From positions 62,001 to 126,000 of the forward strand of contig JAIYAU010000030.1 of assembly GCA_027488865.1 (NCBI GenBank): a DNA stretch of 64,000 bases, given 5' to 3'. Made by a program: the position numbers and the translations under genes. The number at the start of each line of letters is the position of its first letter. Within the stretch, counting starts at the first letter, position 1. Below are positions 55,000-64,000 of this stretch, piece by piece. The stretch is from Cytophagaceae bacterium. Its GTDB lineage: Bacteria; Bacteroidota; Bacteroidia; Cytophagales; UBA9547. The notes below the pieces were generated by a model. The model made no database searches, had not been told where the DNA came from, and worked only from the letters and a program-made list of their open reading frames with translations.

Positions 55000-56551
55000 G
55001 ATTAGACACCACTTTCTTCTTTTTCCATTCTATTCTGAACAGATCCTTTCTTCGGTCTTGTAAATTACGTACAGCTCCATGTTTTCTTAATTCTTTTAAC
55101 AAATCAAGATCCAAATCAGCAATAAGTGTAGTTTCTGTATTTGCAGTTGCCTCAGCTACAATGGCATCATGCGGAAAGGGTACGTCCGAAGGGGAAAACA
55201 CGGCTGCTTGCGAATATTGTATATCCATGTTTTCCACTTTTGGCAGATTGCCTACGCTGCCAGAAATGGCAACATAACATTCGTTTTCAACTGCCCTTGC
55301 ATGTGCACAAAGACGTACACGTTGATAAGAATTTTTTGTATCGGTCCAATATGGAACGAATAAAATATTCATTCCTTCATCAGCCAATATTCTGGCGAGT
55401 TCAGGAAATTCTACATCATAACAAATAAGAATACCAATTTTGCCTATGTCAGTATCAAAAACTTTTAGATCGTTACCACCTTGCATACCCCAATGAAACT
55501 CTTCATCGGGTGTTACATGTAGTTTGGTTTGAGAGTCCCAAGTACCATCTCTTCTGCATAAATAGCATACATTATATAAATGGCCGTCTTCATAAACTGG
55601 CATACTGCCTGCTATAATGTTGATATTGTATGAGATAGCAAAATTAATCATTTTTTCTCGTATGGCCTCTGTATACTCAGCCAACGCTCTTACTGCATCA
55701 GCGCCGCTATCCTCATTGAATTTAGCCATTAAAGGAGCATTAAAGAACTCTGGAAACAACACAATATCTGCCTTGTATCCTGCCACCGTGTCCACAAAAA
55801 ACTCCACTTGTTGAAATAAATCTTCAAGCGAATTGGTTCTACGCATTTGCCATTGCACCACTCCTATTCTTACATTTGTTTTTCTGCCGCCTATAAGTGG
55901 AGATTCCTTTTCTTCATAATATATGTTATTCCATTCGAGCAAGGTGGCATAAAACTGCGACTCAAGATCTTCAGGCATGTAATTGGTAATGATTTTTCTA
56001 ACGTGAAAATCATTGGCCATTTGAAAAGTAAGAATGGGATCGTATAGTTCTTTTGTTTTTACCAAGTCTATGTATTGACGCGGGGTGTATTCATTGGCAT
56101 ACTCTTGGTAACCAGGTATTCTTCCTCCTGCTATAATCGATCGCAAATTTAAATTTTCGCATAGTTCTTTTCTGGCATCATATAGCCTTCTTCCCAGCCT
56201 TAAACCTTGGTATTCTGGATGAACAAAAATATCCGTGCCATAGAGTGTATCACCATCAGGGTCGTTGGTTTTGAAAGTTCCGTTTCCAGTTATTTCTTGA
56301 TAGGTGTGAGAGTCGCCAAATTTGGAATATTTAACTATTAAGCTCAAGGCCGCAGCTATTACCTTACCGTTATCTTCAATACAAATTTGACCCTCTGGAA
56401 ACTTAGACAGTTGAGTCGCAAATTCTTTCTTAGTCCACGAGCCTCCAGCATTAGAATATACCGACTCCATGATCTCCTTAATATCCGAATAATCGGAAAG
56501 GCGCAAGTTTCTTAAATTTAATTTATGCTCTGTTTCCTTTTTTTTGCTCAT
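54992..56551 (-). CDS. bifunctional GNAT acetyltransferase / carbon-nitrogen hydrolase
   Basis: 519 residues from ATG 56551 (a GTG lies one codon earlier). Residues about 14-190 are a GNAT domain (PEGQICIEDNGKVIAAALSL, VHPEYQGLRLGRRLYD). Residues about 225-510 are a nitrilase-superfamily domain with the complete triad: Glu in ADIVLFPEFFNAPL, Lys in TKLHVTPDEEF, Cys in GILICYDVEFPELAR. This fusion occurs across bacteria and is of unknown physiological substrate. The upstream Gly/Cys-tailed gene ends 66 bp before, with no terminator between. Confidence 0.9.
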   Translation of the reverse strand: MSKKKETEHKLNLRNLRLSDYSDIKEIMESVYSNAGGSWTKKEFATQLSKFPEGQICIEDNGKVIAAALSLIVKYSKFGDSHTYQEITGNGTFKTNDPDGDTLYGTDIFVHPEYQGLRLGRRLYDARKELCENLNLRSIIAGGRIPGYQEYANEYTPRQYIDLVKTKELYDPILTFQMANDFHVRKIITNYMPEDLESQFYATLLEWNNIYYEEKESPLIGGRKTNVRIGVVQWQMRRTNSLEDLFQQVEFFVDTVAGYKADIVLFPEFFNAPLMAKFNEDSGADAVRALAEYTEAIREKMINFAISYNINIIAGSMPVYEDGHLYNVCYLCRRDGTWDSQTKLHVTPDEEFHWGMQGGNDLKVFDTDIGKIGILICYDVEFPELARILADEGMNILFVPYWTDTKNSYQRVRLCAHARAVENECYVAISGSVGNLPKVENMDIQYSQAAVFSPSDVPFPHDAIVAEATANTETTLIADLDLDLLKELRKHGAVRNLQDRRKDLFRIEWKKKKVVSNHD

Positions 56552-56617
56552 CACTAGCTACTTTATTTCTTTTGCAAGATAAGTTTATTTGATCTCGAAT
56601 TTAATAAAATATAAAGA

Positions 56618-57400
56618 TTAATCGCCCCCACAGCCGCCACAACCACTACAACCGCCATCACCTCCTCCATCTCCACTGTCACCACTATCTGCAAAACAAC
56701 CGGAGTCATCATCGGAACTTTGTTCAATGGCTTCGAAAAGATCAAAAAGTAATATTACATCCACCATTGGGCCAGATGTGTTTAACACCTGATTCTCTTT
56801 GTCACGACTGTGCTCCTGTACCCAAATTATTTCTGGTATTTCACCAATTGTTTTATAATCAATGCCTTTTAGCAAAAATAAATTTCCCCCAAGACGCTTA
56901 ATAATTTCTACCGATTGAGCTGATTGATTCTTAATTAGTGGAGGTAATTCTTTTTCTAAACTATTAATGATTGACATTAATTTCTCACGAGCTTTTTTAC
57001 CTTCCTGAGTAAAACTAAAATCGTTCAACATTTCTTGCACCAAATTGTGTTTAAAAAGTTGTTTTACTGAACTATTTTTTGAAATGTAAAACTTATAAAA
57101 TGATTTGTTTTTGACTTCGTCGTTACAGGCTTTTATATACCTCCCTATTTCAATCTTATGAGACACATCTTTATCGAATATATCTGTAAAAATTCTTTCA
57201 TGACTCTTTAGGTTGGTTAAAGGGGTAACTAGATTAAGACTAATGTATTTCGCCGAATCCTTATCCTCAGGTTGAATTCGCAGAATGCCTCTGAATAATA
57301 AATCCATCAAAGTAAATCGCAGCATATCGACTGCATTCGCTTTTGTACCATCTAAAATTAATAAATTTTCTGCAGGAGAATAATTGGTTATTTTATACAT
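56618..57400 (-). CDS. TIGR04222-like protein with Gly/Cys-rich tail
   Basis: 260 residues, no membrane helix and no signal peptide. The globular part (about 1-225) opens YSPAENLLILDGTKANAVDM and has FTQEGKKAREKLM, resembling the TIGR04222 domain, a poorly known family whose members end in Gly/Cys-rich tails. The tail here is acidic and then GGGDGGCSGCGGCGGD, with four cysteines in the last 31 residues. Its ATG overlaps the GRDP-like stop codon (ATGTATAA), so the two are translationally coupled. Function unknown. Confidence 0.65.
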   Translation of the reverse strand: MYKITNYSPAENLLILDGTKANAVDMLRFTLMDLLFRGILRIQPEDKDSAKYISLNLVTPLTNLKSHERIFTDIFDKDVSHKIEIGRYIKACNDEVKNKSFYKFYISKNSSVKQLFKHNLVQEMLNDFSFTQEGKKAREKLMSIINSLEKELPPLIKNQSAQSVEIIKRLGGNLFLLKGIDYKTIGEIPEIIWVQEHSRDKENQVLNTSGPMVDVILLFDLFEAIEQSSDDDSGCFADSGDSGDGGGDGGCSGCGGCGGD

Positions 57401-57893
57401 TATGTAAAAAGGAGGGTTTAGGGATAATGAAATGAGTTTTTTTATTTACTCGGACAAAGTCAATTTCAGAAAAACGAATTTCTGAAGATGGCCAAAGCTG
57501 TGGAGGTGGTACTTGGTTAAATACTTCAAAATAAATTTTTTTCGTGTTTTCGTAAAGTATTTTATACTTATTTCGCTCATCTTGGCCTCCTTTTGTTGGT
57601 CCGTGATGTATTTCTTTGCCAATTGTATTTTTACAAAAATCTTCCCAATATGACTTTGTATATAACAAATGAAGGTGCCAAACTTGGTCAATTTGGTCTG
57701 AAGGAGTAAGTGGCTCGGCCGATTGTGCTATCAGGTACATAAACTTTTTATATTCCTGTATCGCTTGCAAGGCAAAATACAATGACCAACCATTTTCTCT
57801 GCTCAATCGATCAGAAAAACTAAAATTCGCAGTTGGTAAGTCGAATTCGAAATCTAAAATTTTGTTTAATAGATTATCTTTTGGGTCGCTCAA
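57393..57893 (-). CDS. GRDP-like (glycine-rich domain protein type) small protein
   Basis: 166 residues. The core (about 40-115) has SLYFALQAIQEYKKFMYLIA, then PSDQIDQVWHLHLLYTKSYW, then FCKNTIGKEIHHGP, which matches the GRDP-like family (PF07173) with its W-H-x-H-L motif. Bacterial members are uncharacterised. The frame starts with TTG at 57893, preceded by no ATG. The stop overlaps the next gene by 8 bp. It is the first gene of the four-gene unit; its 312-bp upstream region is otherwise empty. Confidence 0.7.
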   Translation of the reverse strand: MSDPKDNLLNKILDFEFDLPTANFSFSDRLSRENGWSLYFALQAIQEYKKFMYLIAQSAEPLTPSDQIDQVWHLHLLYTKSYWEDFCKNTIGKEIHHGPTKGGQDERNKYKILYENTKKIYFEVFNQVPPPQLWPSSEIRFSEIDFVRVNKKTHFIIPKPSFLHNV

Positions 57894-58205
57894 AGGCTTT
57901 TGTTAATTAATTACTTAAAATTACTACTTTTCTTGAAAATGAAACTATCATTTTCATCAAAGTTGCTTTAAGGGATCTTAAATGATTTAATTGAATTGTT
58001 TTTAAGTGGAGGCGAGTTGATTTGTTAAGGGTATTTTTAGGCCTGAAACCTTATTTGTAATTACACCTCATTTTTATGTTAAATTTTCATGATTTGAAGA
58101 ATATTTTTAGGATAAAAAAGTGGTGACCAATGCTTATATTTTCAAATTAAATAAGAATCAATAGTTAGTTGATTAATATATTTCAAATATGATTCCTTGG
58201 TAATA
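57894..58205. other. intergenic, promoter region of GRDP-like unit
   Basis: AT-rich stretch of 312 bp between the GRDP-like gene start and the stop of the next gene, both on the minus strand. I expect the promoter of the GRDP-like unit here, but no clean promoter box was found. No other feature. Confidence 0.4.
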
Positions 58206-59078
58206 TTATTGAAGGCCTACGGTTATTTTTGGTCCAAAAGTCCAAAAATTTACAGTTTCATAAAAATTAAAGTTACTGGCGTTTAGTCCGATTTGCATAT
58301 TAAATTTTGAACGATTAATTGGGATTAGGTCTATTCCAATGTTTATTTCTCGTCGCACATTTATTTTCGTGTAATTATCCCTAATCAAACGCCATTCTAA
58401 GTTAGTTTTTACAATTTTTGCTGGTCTGTAGCTAAAATAAGCAGTATGCTCCATAAAATTAGTTTTGGTATAATATTCATGGCTTAACCCGGTTCCTATC
58501 CTTAGTTTAACCTGAGAATTATTAACCAGATTAAACATAAGTATTTGCCAATCAAAATAGTTGTACGAATAGAAACCTCCATTTGGATTTTCTTCGTTTA
58601 AGTTAAAGATTCGGGCATCAGTAGTAAAAATTCCATAATTTATTCTTAATCGGGGTCTAAATAGGATTTGTTCTACATCTTCATTATGACCCAAATTAGC
58701 ATCAGCCATAATTTCAAATGAACTTACATCAGGTACACTATCCTTTTTTCCCAATTGTCTTTTTTGTTCCTTTTCTATGGCTTTAAAGAAACCTTCAAAT
58801 AGTGGTAACCCATATTGCAAACAATTACCACATCCTATAATAGAGCTAAAACAATCGGAGCTTGAAGTATTATTACTCGTCGAAGAGGTGCTACTGTTAG
58901 AATATTGATAAGTATTATTTTGATAATTGTAATTATTATTTTGGTTTGAGGAGTTTTGTTGTTTTGGTTGTCTATTCTGTTGGTTTTTATCGGCCTCTCG
59001 TTTTATTTGGTCCATCACTTGTGCATTTAAACGCGCAACTATAAGAATAGAAATAAAGAAAATAGGTCTTTTAAACAT
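58206..59078 (-). CDS. exported protein with Asn/Gln/Ser linker and beta-strand C-terminal domain
   Basis: 290 residues. Signal peptide MFKRPIFFISILIVARLNAQ, then a long Asn/Gln/Ser/Thr low-complexity linker (about 30-75), a Cys cluster DCFSSIIGCGNCLQYG, then about 170 residues of alternating strands (ILFRPRLRINYGIF, VKLRIGTGLSHEYY, INIGIDLIP, FNMQIGLNASNFNF) ending KITVGLQ, like an outer-membrane beta-barrel. No family recognised. Monocistronic, divergent from nuoK. Confidence 0.6.
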   Translation of the reverse strand: MFKRPIFFISILIVARLNAQVMDQIKREADKNQQNRQPKQQNSSNQNNNYNYQNNTYQYSNSSTSSTSNNTSSSDCFSSIIGCGNCLQYGLPLFEGFFKAIEKEQKRQLGKKDSVPDVSSFEIMADANLGHNEDVEQILFRPRLRINYGIFTTDARIFNLNEENPNGGFYSYNYFDWQILMFNLVNNSQVKLRIGTGLSHEYYTKTNFMEHTAYFSYRPAKIVKTNLEWRLIRDNYTKINVRREINIGIDLIPINRSKFNMQIGLNASNFNFYETVNFWTFGPKITVGLQ

Positions 59079-59275
59079 AATAAGGTTAGTTTTCTAATAA
59101 AATAAAAATCAATAACACCAATTTATGATTTCAAGGAATTCAAAATTTTACAATACGCAAACATTCGTATTTAGTTAAATTTTCCTGAAAGATTGTTCTT
59201 TGAAAAACCATAATTTAGACCCATTTAAAATAAAAAAAGGAAATCAAAAAATTCTTTCTTATTATTTAAAAGTTA

Positions 59276-59283
59276 TATATTTG
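59276..59283 (+). promoter_or_regulatory. promoter -7 element of nuoKLMN
   Basis: TATATTTG, a full match to the Bacteroidota TAnnTTTG box, 25 bp before the nuoK ATG. A matching -33 TTTG is not seen at 19-21 bp, only TTCTTTC. The 5' leader would be about 20 bases. It implies that nuoK begins its own transcript, consistent with no nuoJ upstream. Confidence 0.45.
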
Positions 59284-59308
59284 ACGCTTGAATTACTTTT
59301 AGGATAAC

Positions 59309-59629
59309 ATGGATAGCATTATCAGAGTAATACCTCTTAATTACTACATATTTTTAAGTGCTGCAATCTTTTGTATTGGAGTACTTGGCGTTTTATTGAG
59401 AAGAAATGCAATAATAATATTTATGTCGGTGGAGCTTATGCTTAATTCGGTCAATTTATTATTGTCAGCCTTTTCTGCCTATCGTTCTGATCCTTCTGGA
59501 CAAGTATTTGTTTTTTTTATTATGGCTGTGGCCGCTGCAGAAGTGGCGGTAGGTTTAGCTATAATTGTGATGATATATAGAAATACTAATTCGGTAGATG
59601 TTAATCTATTGGACAAATTAAGGGGCTAA
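59309..59629 (+). CDS. nuoK: NADH-quinone oxidoreductase subunit K
   Basis: Membrane-arm subunit of complex I, homologous to MrpC antiporter subunit. 106 residues with three membrane helices. The hallmark [13 protein letters not shown] carries the conserved glutamate, and [13 protein letters not shown] the second one. 106 residues, normal. nuoJ is normally just upstream but is absent here; a 230-bp gap and another gene on the opposite strand precede it. Confidence 0.97.
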   Translation: MDSIIRVIPLNYYIFLSAAIFCIGVLGVLLRRNAIIIFMSVELMLNSVNLLLSAFSAYRSDPSGQVFVFFIMAVAAAEVAVGLAIIVMIYRNTNSVDVNLLDKLRG

Positions 59630-59694
59630 TTTTAAAAATTATTAATTCGTTTTTGATCAGCAGTCTATCAAAAACATCAAATTAAAAACATAAT

Positions 59695-61605
59695 ATGGCT
59701 GATTTTGCTTGGTTAATTCCTTTATTGCCTTTCATAGGTTTTTTGATCAACGGTTTGTTGGGTAAGTCACTTCCTAAAATACTAGTAGCAGTTATTGGTA
59801 CAGGGGCGATGGTTGCATCATTTTTATTGGCGACATTAATATTTTTTTCAATACCTCAAGGGGAGACTATACATCTAAATATTCATTTGTTTGATTTTAT
59901 TCAAGCTGGGACTATTTATATACCTTTTGACTTTCTTATCGACCCATTATCAATCTTGATGATATTAATAATCACAGGAATTGGGTCATTAATTCATCTT
60001 TATTCTGCTGGATATATGAAAGAGGACGAAGGTTTTTATAAATTCTTCGCCTATCTTAATCTTTTTGTATTCTTTATGTTATTACTTGTATTAGGTAGTA
60101 ACTATATTATTATGTTCATCGGGTGGGAAGGTGTAGGTCTATGTTCTTACTTACTAATTGGCTTTTGGTTTAAGAATCAGGATTATAATAATGCGGCAAA
60201 GAAGGCATTTATTATGAATAGAATTGGTGATTTGGGCTTTTTAATGGGAGTGTTTTTTATATTTGGTACATTTGGCACGTTTACTTTTGATGAAGTGTTT
60301 TCTAAGGCTTCGTTAGTAACTGAGTTTAATCAGCCTATTTTTATTACCATTTGTTTGCTTTTATTTGTAGGAGCCACAGGTAAAAGTGCTCAAATTCCTT
60401 TGTTTACTTGGTTACCTGATGCTATGGCAGGTCCTACACCAGTTTCAGCGCTTATCCATGCCGCTACAATGGTGACAGCAGGTATTTATATGATAGCTAG
60501 ATCGAACATATTGTTCGTTTTGGCACCTACAGCTCTTACAGTAATAGCCATTGTGGGAGTTGCTACTGCCTTATTTGCTGCTACAATCGGTTTAGCACAG
60601 AATGATATAAAAAAGGTGCTAGCTTATTCTACAGTTAGTCAATTAGGCTATATGTTTTTGGCTTTAGGTGTAGGTGCCTTTTCTAGCGCGTTGTTTCATG
60701 TGATGACACATGCCTTTTTTAAGGCTTTGCTATTTTTAGGTGCTGGTTCGGTTATTCATGCAATGCATCACGAGCAAGATATAAGAAGAATGGGTGGATT
60801 GGCCAAAAAATTACCAATTACTCATTTGACATTTTTGATAGGTACCTTAGCTATCGCAGGATTACCTGGACTTTCAGGTTTCTTTTCAAAAGATGAGATT
60901 TTAGCAAAGGCGTTTGAAACCAATATCATTTATTGGGTATTGGGTGTGATTGGAGCAATACTTACAGCATTTTATATGTTTAGAGTATATTTTTTAACCT
61001 TTCATGGTTCATTTAGAGGCACACATGACCAAGCACATCACTTACATGAATCACCTTTAACGATGACCTTGCCGTTAATAGTCTTAGCAGTGTTGTCGAT
61101 TGTAGGAGGATATTTTAATTTAGCACCTATTTTTGGTGGTAACGCTGGTTTGGAACATTTCCTATCGCCGGTATTTGCAGCTGGTCAGGCTAAAATACAT
61201 CATACCAATCACCTAAGTCATAGTACTGAATACTTAATTATGGCTGTATCAGTAGTTGCAGTGATTTTGTCTATAGGATTGGCTTATTTTACATATATTT
61301 CAAAGAAGAGTGTTCCTGTGGAAGATGGTGATGAAATCAATGGATTACACAAGTTAGTTTATAATAAATATTATGTGGATGAATTGTACGATAAGGTTTT
61401 TGTACAACCAATTATGTATTTATCCACCAGTATATATAAGTTTGTTGACATAGTTGTTATTGATGGACTGGTAAATTCTATTGGTAAGGGAATATATGCA
61501 TTAAGTGGAATATTAAGGCAATTGCAAAGCGGTAGTATAGGTATCTATGTACTAATGATGGTATTAGGATTAATTTCAATATTGGCTTTTAATTTAATAC
61601 CCTAA
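59695..61605 (+). CDS. nuoL: NADH-quinone oxidoreductase subunit L
   Basis: Proton-pumping antiporter-like subunit of complex I with the long lateral helix. 636 residues, normal. FIGWEGVGLCSYLLIGFWF, TWLPDAMAGPTPVSALIH and FSKDEILAKAF are family hallmarks; conserved Glu of TM5 (GWEG) and Lys of TM7-8 (GKSAQ) are present. The C-terminal helix region begins after about residue 520. 65 bp after nuoK and 38 bp before nuoM. Confidence 0.97.
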   Translation: MADFAWLIPLLPFIGFLINGLLGKSLPKILVAVIGTGAMVASFLLATLIFFSIPQGETIHLNIHLFDFIQAGTIYIPFDFLIDPLSILMILIITGIGSLIHLYSAGYMKEDEGFYKFFAYLNLFVFFMLLLVLGSNYIIMFIGWEGVGLCSYLLIGFWFKNQDYNNAAKKAFIMNRIGDLGFLMGVFFIFGTFGTFTFDEVFSKASLVTEFNQPIFITICLLLFVGATGKSAQIPLFTWLPDAMAGPTPVSALIHAATMVTAGIYMIARSNILFVLAPTALTVIAIVGVATALFAATIGLAQNDIKKVLAYSTVSQLGYMFLALGVGAFSSALFHVMTHAFFKALLFLGAGSVIHAMHHEQDIRRMGGLAKKLPITHLTFLIGTLAIAGLPGLSGFFSKDEILAKAFETNIIYWVLGVIGAILTAFYMFRVYFLTFHGSFRGTHDQAHHLHESPLTMTLPLIVLAVLSIVGGYFNLAPIFGGNAGLEHFLSPVFAAGQAKIHHTNHLSHSTEYLIMAVSVVAVILSIGLAYFTYISKKSVPVEDGDEINGLHKLVYNKYYVDELYDKVFVQPIMYLSTSIYKFVDIVVIDGLVNSIGKGIYALSGILRQLQSGSIGIYVLMMVLGLISILAFNLIP

Positions 61606-61643
61606 ATTTTGAATTGACATAAAGGTCGAGAAGCTTTATTATA

Positions 61644-63095
61644 ATGATTACAGCACTATTATTATTTCCTCTCTTAGCATCTATTTTTCTTTTGTTTTTT
61701 AAAGGAGAAATTGTTAAAAAAGTTGCACTTGCAGCAGCAATTATTGAATTGGCCTTGTCTGTTTGGGTATGGTCGGTATTTTGTAGTACCTGTACAACCT
61801 CGAAGGAGGCTTTTTCTGTCGATATCCCTTGGATAAGTTCTTTAGGAGTGCATTTTGCCCTTAAAGTAGATGGTATTAGTTTGATTTTGATTCTGTTAAC
61901 TAATTTTCTTATTCCTTTAATTATTCTTTCTACTTATAAGCATACTTATAATAAACCGTTTACCTTTTACGGTCTAGTATTTGCAATGCAGACAGGTCTT
62001 TTAGGAGTGTTTATGTCCTATGATGCCTTTTTATTTTATATTTTCTGGGAAGTTGCATTAATTCCAGTATATTTTATTAGTGCACTTTATGGAGGTAAAA
62101 GGCGTATTGAAGTTACTTTAAAGTTTTTTATTTATACTATATTGGGTAGTTTGTTTATGTTAATTGGTATTATTTATTTATATCTACAAACACCTAATGC
62201 ACATTCTTTTTCTTGGTCTGCATTTCAACTTTTAGAATTATCTCCTGATATTCAGGGTTTAGTTTTCTTATCATTTTTTATTGCGTTTGCTATCAAAATG
62301 CCAATTTTCCCTTTTCATACATGGCAGCCGGATACTTATACAGAAAGTAATGCTGCGGGCACAATGTTACTTTCGGGAATTATGTTAAAAATGGGAATCT
62401 TTGGCGTTATACGATGGATAATTCCTATTTTGCCTTTGGGCTTTATGAAATGGGATGATATAGTCATCGTATTGGCTGTGATAGGAATTGTTTACGCTTC
62501 TATAATTGCAATTCAACAAAAGGATGCTAAAAGACTTGTTGCATATTCATCTATAGCACACGTTGGGTTAATTGCTGCTGGATTGTTTGTTGCTAATGAG
62601 ATTTCACTTCAAGGGGTAGTAATTCAAATGCTTAACCATGGAGTAAATGTGGTTGGAATGTTTGTTGTGTTAGATATCATTGAATCTAGGACCAAAACCA
62701 GAGAAATTTCTTCTTTGGGTGGTATAGCTAGTAGAGCTCCAAAACTTGCAATTTTATTCTTGATTATTTTATTAGGAAATGTAGCACTTCCTCTAACTAA
62801 TGGCTTTGTGGGCGAGTTTTTGTTATTAAATGGTTTGTTTGGGTATAATAGTTACTTGGCAGCATTTGCAGGGTTAACCATAATTTTAGGTGCAGTATAT
62901 ATGTTACGTACATTTCAAAAAGTTATGTTGGGTCAATTGACCTCCACAACAGAAGATTTTACCGATCTTACTCCTAATGAAATGGCAGTTTTGATTCCTA
63001 TTGTGGCAGTTATACTGGTTATAGGTGTATATCCTAACATTTTTACTAGTTTATCAGCTGCTGACGTAAAATCATTGGTTGGGGCACTTAAGTAG
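61644..63095 (+). CDS. nuoM: NADH-quinone oxidoreductase subunit M
   Basis: Antiporter-like proton-pumping subunit of complex I. 483 residues, normal. FWEVALIPVYFISALYGG holds the conserved TM5 glutamate, FPFHTWQPDTYTES the TM8 loop, and NHGVNVVGMF with PLTNGFVGEFLLL the later ones. Within the nuoKLMN run, 38 bp after nuoL. Confidence 0.97.
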   Translation: MITALLLFPLLASIFLLFFKGEIVKKVALAAAIIELALSVWVWSVFCSTCTTSKEAFSVDIPWISSLGVHFALKVDGISLILILLTNFLIPLIILSTYKHTYNKPFTFYGLVFAMQTGLLGVFMSYDAFLFYIFWEVALIPVYFISALYGGKRRIEVTLKFFIYTILGSLFMLIGIIYLYLQTPNAHSFSWSAFQLLELSPDIQGLVFLSFFIAFAIKMPIFPFHTWQPDTYTESNAAGTMLLSGIMLKMGIFGVIRWIIPILPLGFMKWDDIVIVLAVIGIVYASIIAIQQKDAKRLVAYSSIAHVGLIAAGLFVANEISLQGVVIQMLNHGVNVVGMFVVLDIIESRTKTREISSLGGIASRAPKLAILFLIILLGNVALPLTNGFVGEFLLLNGLFGYNSYLAAFAGLTIILGAVYMLRTFQKVMLGQLTSTTEDFTDLTPNEMAVLIPIVAVILVIGVYPNIFTSLSAADVKSLVGALK

Positions 63096-63158
63096 CTGAT
63101 ATATAAATTAACAAAATAAATTATTGTAGTAAATTCTACTAAATATAAGTAACTGATA

Positions 63159-64000
63159 TGGTAGCATTAATTTCTTTATCAATCCTTGGCGTTTTTTCAA
63201 TGATAGCAGGGTTGTTTAATGTCAATACTAAAGCCGTTCTTACAATTTCAATTGTTACTATTTTGGGTGTTCTAGGCTTTACTGCTGGATTTCATTGGAA
63301 CAATGATTACAGTCGTTTCTATGACATGCTTAATTTTGACAATTATGCTGTGGCCTTTACTTGTGCAATTTTAGGTTCTACAGCAATACTACTTTTGTTT
63401 TCTGAGCATTTTTTTTCTAATATAAAACAATATATTACCGAATATTATTCATTAATCATTTTTTCTGTGGTGGGTATGATAGCAATGGTCGCTTTTGACA
63501 ACCTTGCTATGTTGTTTTTAGGTATAGAAATTATGTCGGTGCCTTTGTACATACTAGTAGGTAGTCAAAAGAAGAATTTATTGTCAAATGAATCTTCCTT
63601 GAAGTATTTTTTAATGGGCGCTTTTACCACTGGAATTTTGTTAATGGGAATCACATTAATATATGGAGAAACCGGTTCTTTTGATTTATCAACCATTCAA
63701 TCATATTTTCAAGAGAATGCTACAGATTCAAGCCCAATATTGCTTGTAGGTTTATTTTTCTTATTGGCGGCCATGGCCTTTAAAGTTTCAGCTGCCCCAT
63801 TCCATTTTTGGACGCCAGATGTGTACCAAGGATCTCCTACTTTTATTACTGCTTTTATGTCAACTGTGGTTAAAATAGCTGGTTTTGGTGCTTTCTTTAG
63901 ATTATTTTATATATGTTTTGCACCAATAAGTGAAGTATGGACTACTGCTATATGGGTTATGGCAGCTCTTACTATAACTATTGGAAGTATTACGGCCGTT
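63159..64000 (+). CDS. nuoN: NADH-quinone oxidoreductase subunit N, partial (3' end outside window)
   Basis: Third antiporter-like complex I subunit. About 280 residues are visible; the frame starts MVALISLSILGVFSM and continues open to the window edge. It includes LGIEIMSVPLYIL, the TM5 glutamate region, and FHFWTPDVYQGSPTF, the TM8-region hallmark of NuoN. 63 bp after nuoM. It probably ends about 600 bp beyond the edge. Confidence 0.95.

Overview
The window looks like ordinary chromosome from a free-living member of the Bacteroidota (Chitinophagales, Saprospirales or Cytophagales type). The evidence is a low GC content, a type IX secretion (T9SS) apparatus protein of the PorP/SprF family with several T9SS cargo proteins of sorting types A and B, a TonB-dependent receptor with a carboxypeptidase-like regulatory domain, a bacillithiol-type YtxJ protein, promoters of the Bacteroidota form (TTTG then about 20 bases then TAnnTTTG), and a general lack of Shine-Dalgarno sites. 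No prophage, CRISPR array, rRNA operon or autonomous transposase was seen.

Layout. Positions 1-15.6 kb hold housekeeping genes, mostly on the minus strand: the start of menC, an operon phoH-nuoH-CPBP protease, an RsmI-like methylase, a NifU-type Fe-S scaffold, 6-phosphogluconate dehydrogenase with a cyclase-family hydrolase, an LptF/G permease, YtxJ, and BchI-like ATPase-lysA-gcvP. Positions 15.6-22.8 kb carry two large secreted beta-helix type proteins and a candidate orphan small RNA. Positions 22.8-30.9 kb hold murF, mdh, a two-gene fatty acid beta-oxidation unit (thiolase and HAD/enoyl-CoA hydratase fusion), a DUF2062 protein and a YfiR-like protein. Positions 31-40 kb are a surface operon: a 2049-residue type B T9SS adhesin, its PorP/SprF partner, a family 2 glycosyltransferase and TatD. 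Positions 40-45 kb hold a family 4 glycosyltransferase, rlmH, a rhomboid protease, tRNA-Asp, an MFS exporter and two small genes. Positions 45.6-49.9 kb are an accessory patch with an 11-bp phased repeat array, a T9SS protein built of thirteen 50-residue repeats, a MITE-like element and an orphan basic protein. Positions 50-57.9 kb hold a TonB receptor with a secreted endonuclease/exonuclease/phosphatase, and a four-gene unit (GRDP-like protein, Gly/Cys-tailed protein, GNAT-nitrilase fusion, FemAB-like protein). From 59.3 kb to the window end lies nuoKLMN.

Points of most interest: a non-autonomous MITE-like family with three copies (one with perfect 13-bp terminal inverted repeats and a 5-bp target duplication); the 11-bp phased array; the promoter-to-terminator small RNA candidate at 22.7 kb; the GRDP/Gly-Cys four-gene unit; and the split complex I locus, in which nuoH sits 56 kb from nuoKLMN beside phoH. 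Start codons were moved to internal ATG or GTG codons where the open frame began with an unlikely extension; each such choice is explained in its entry.
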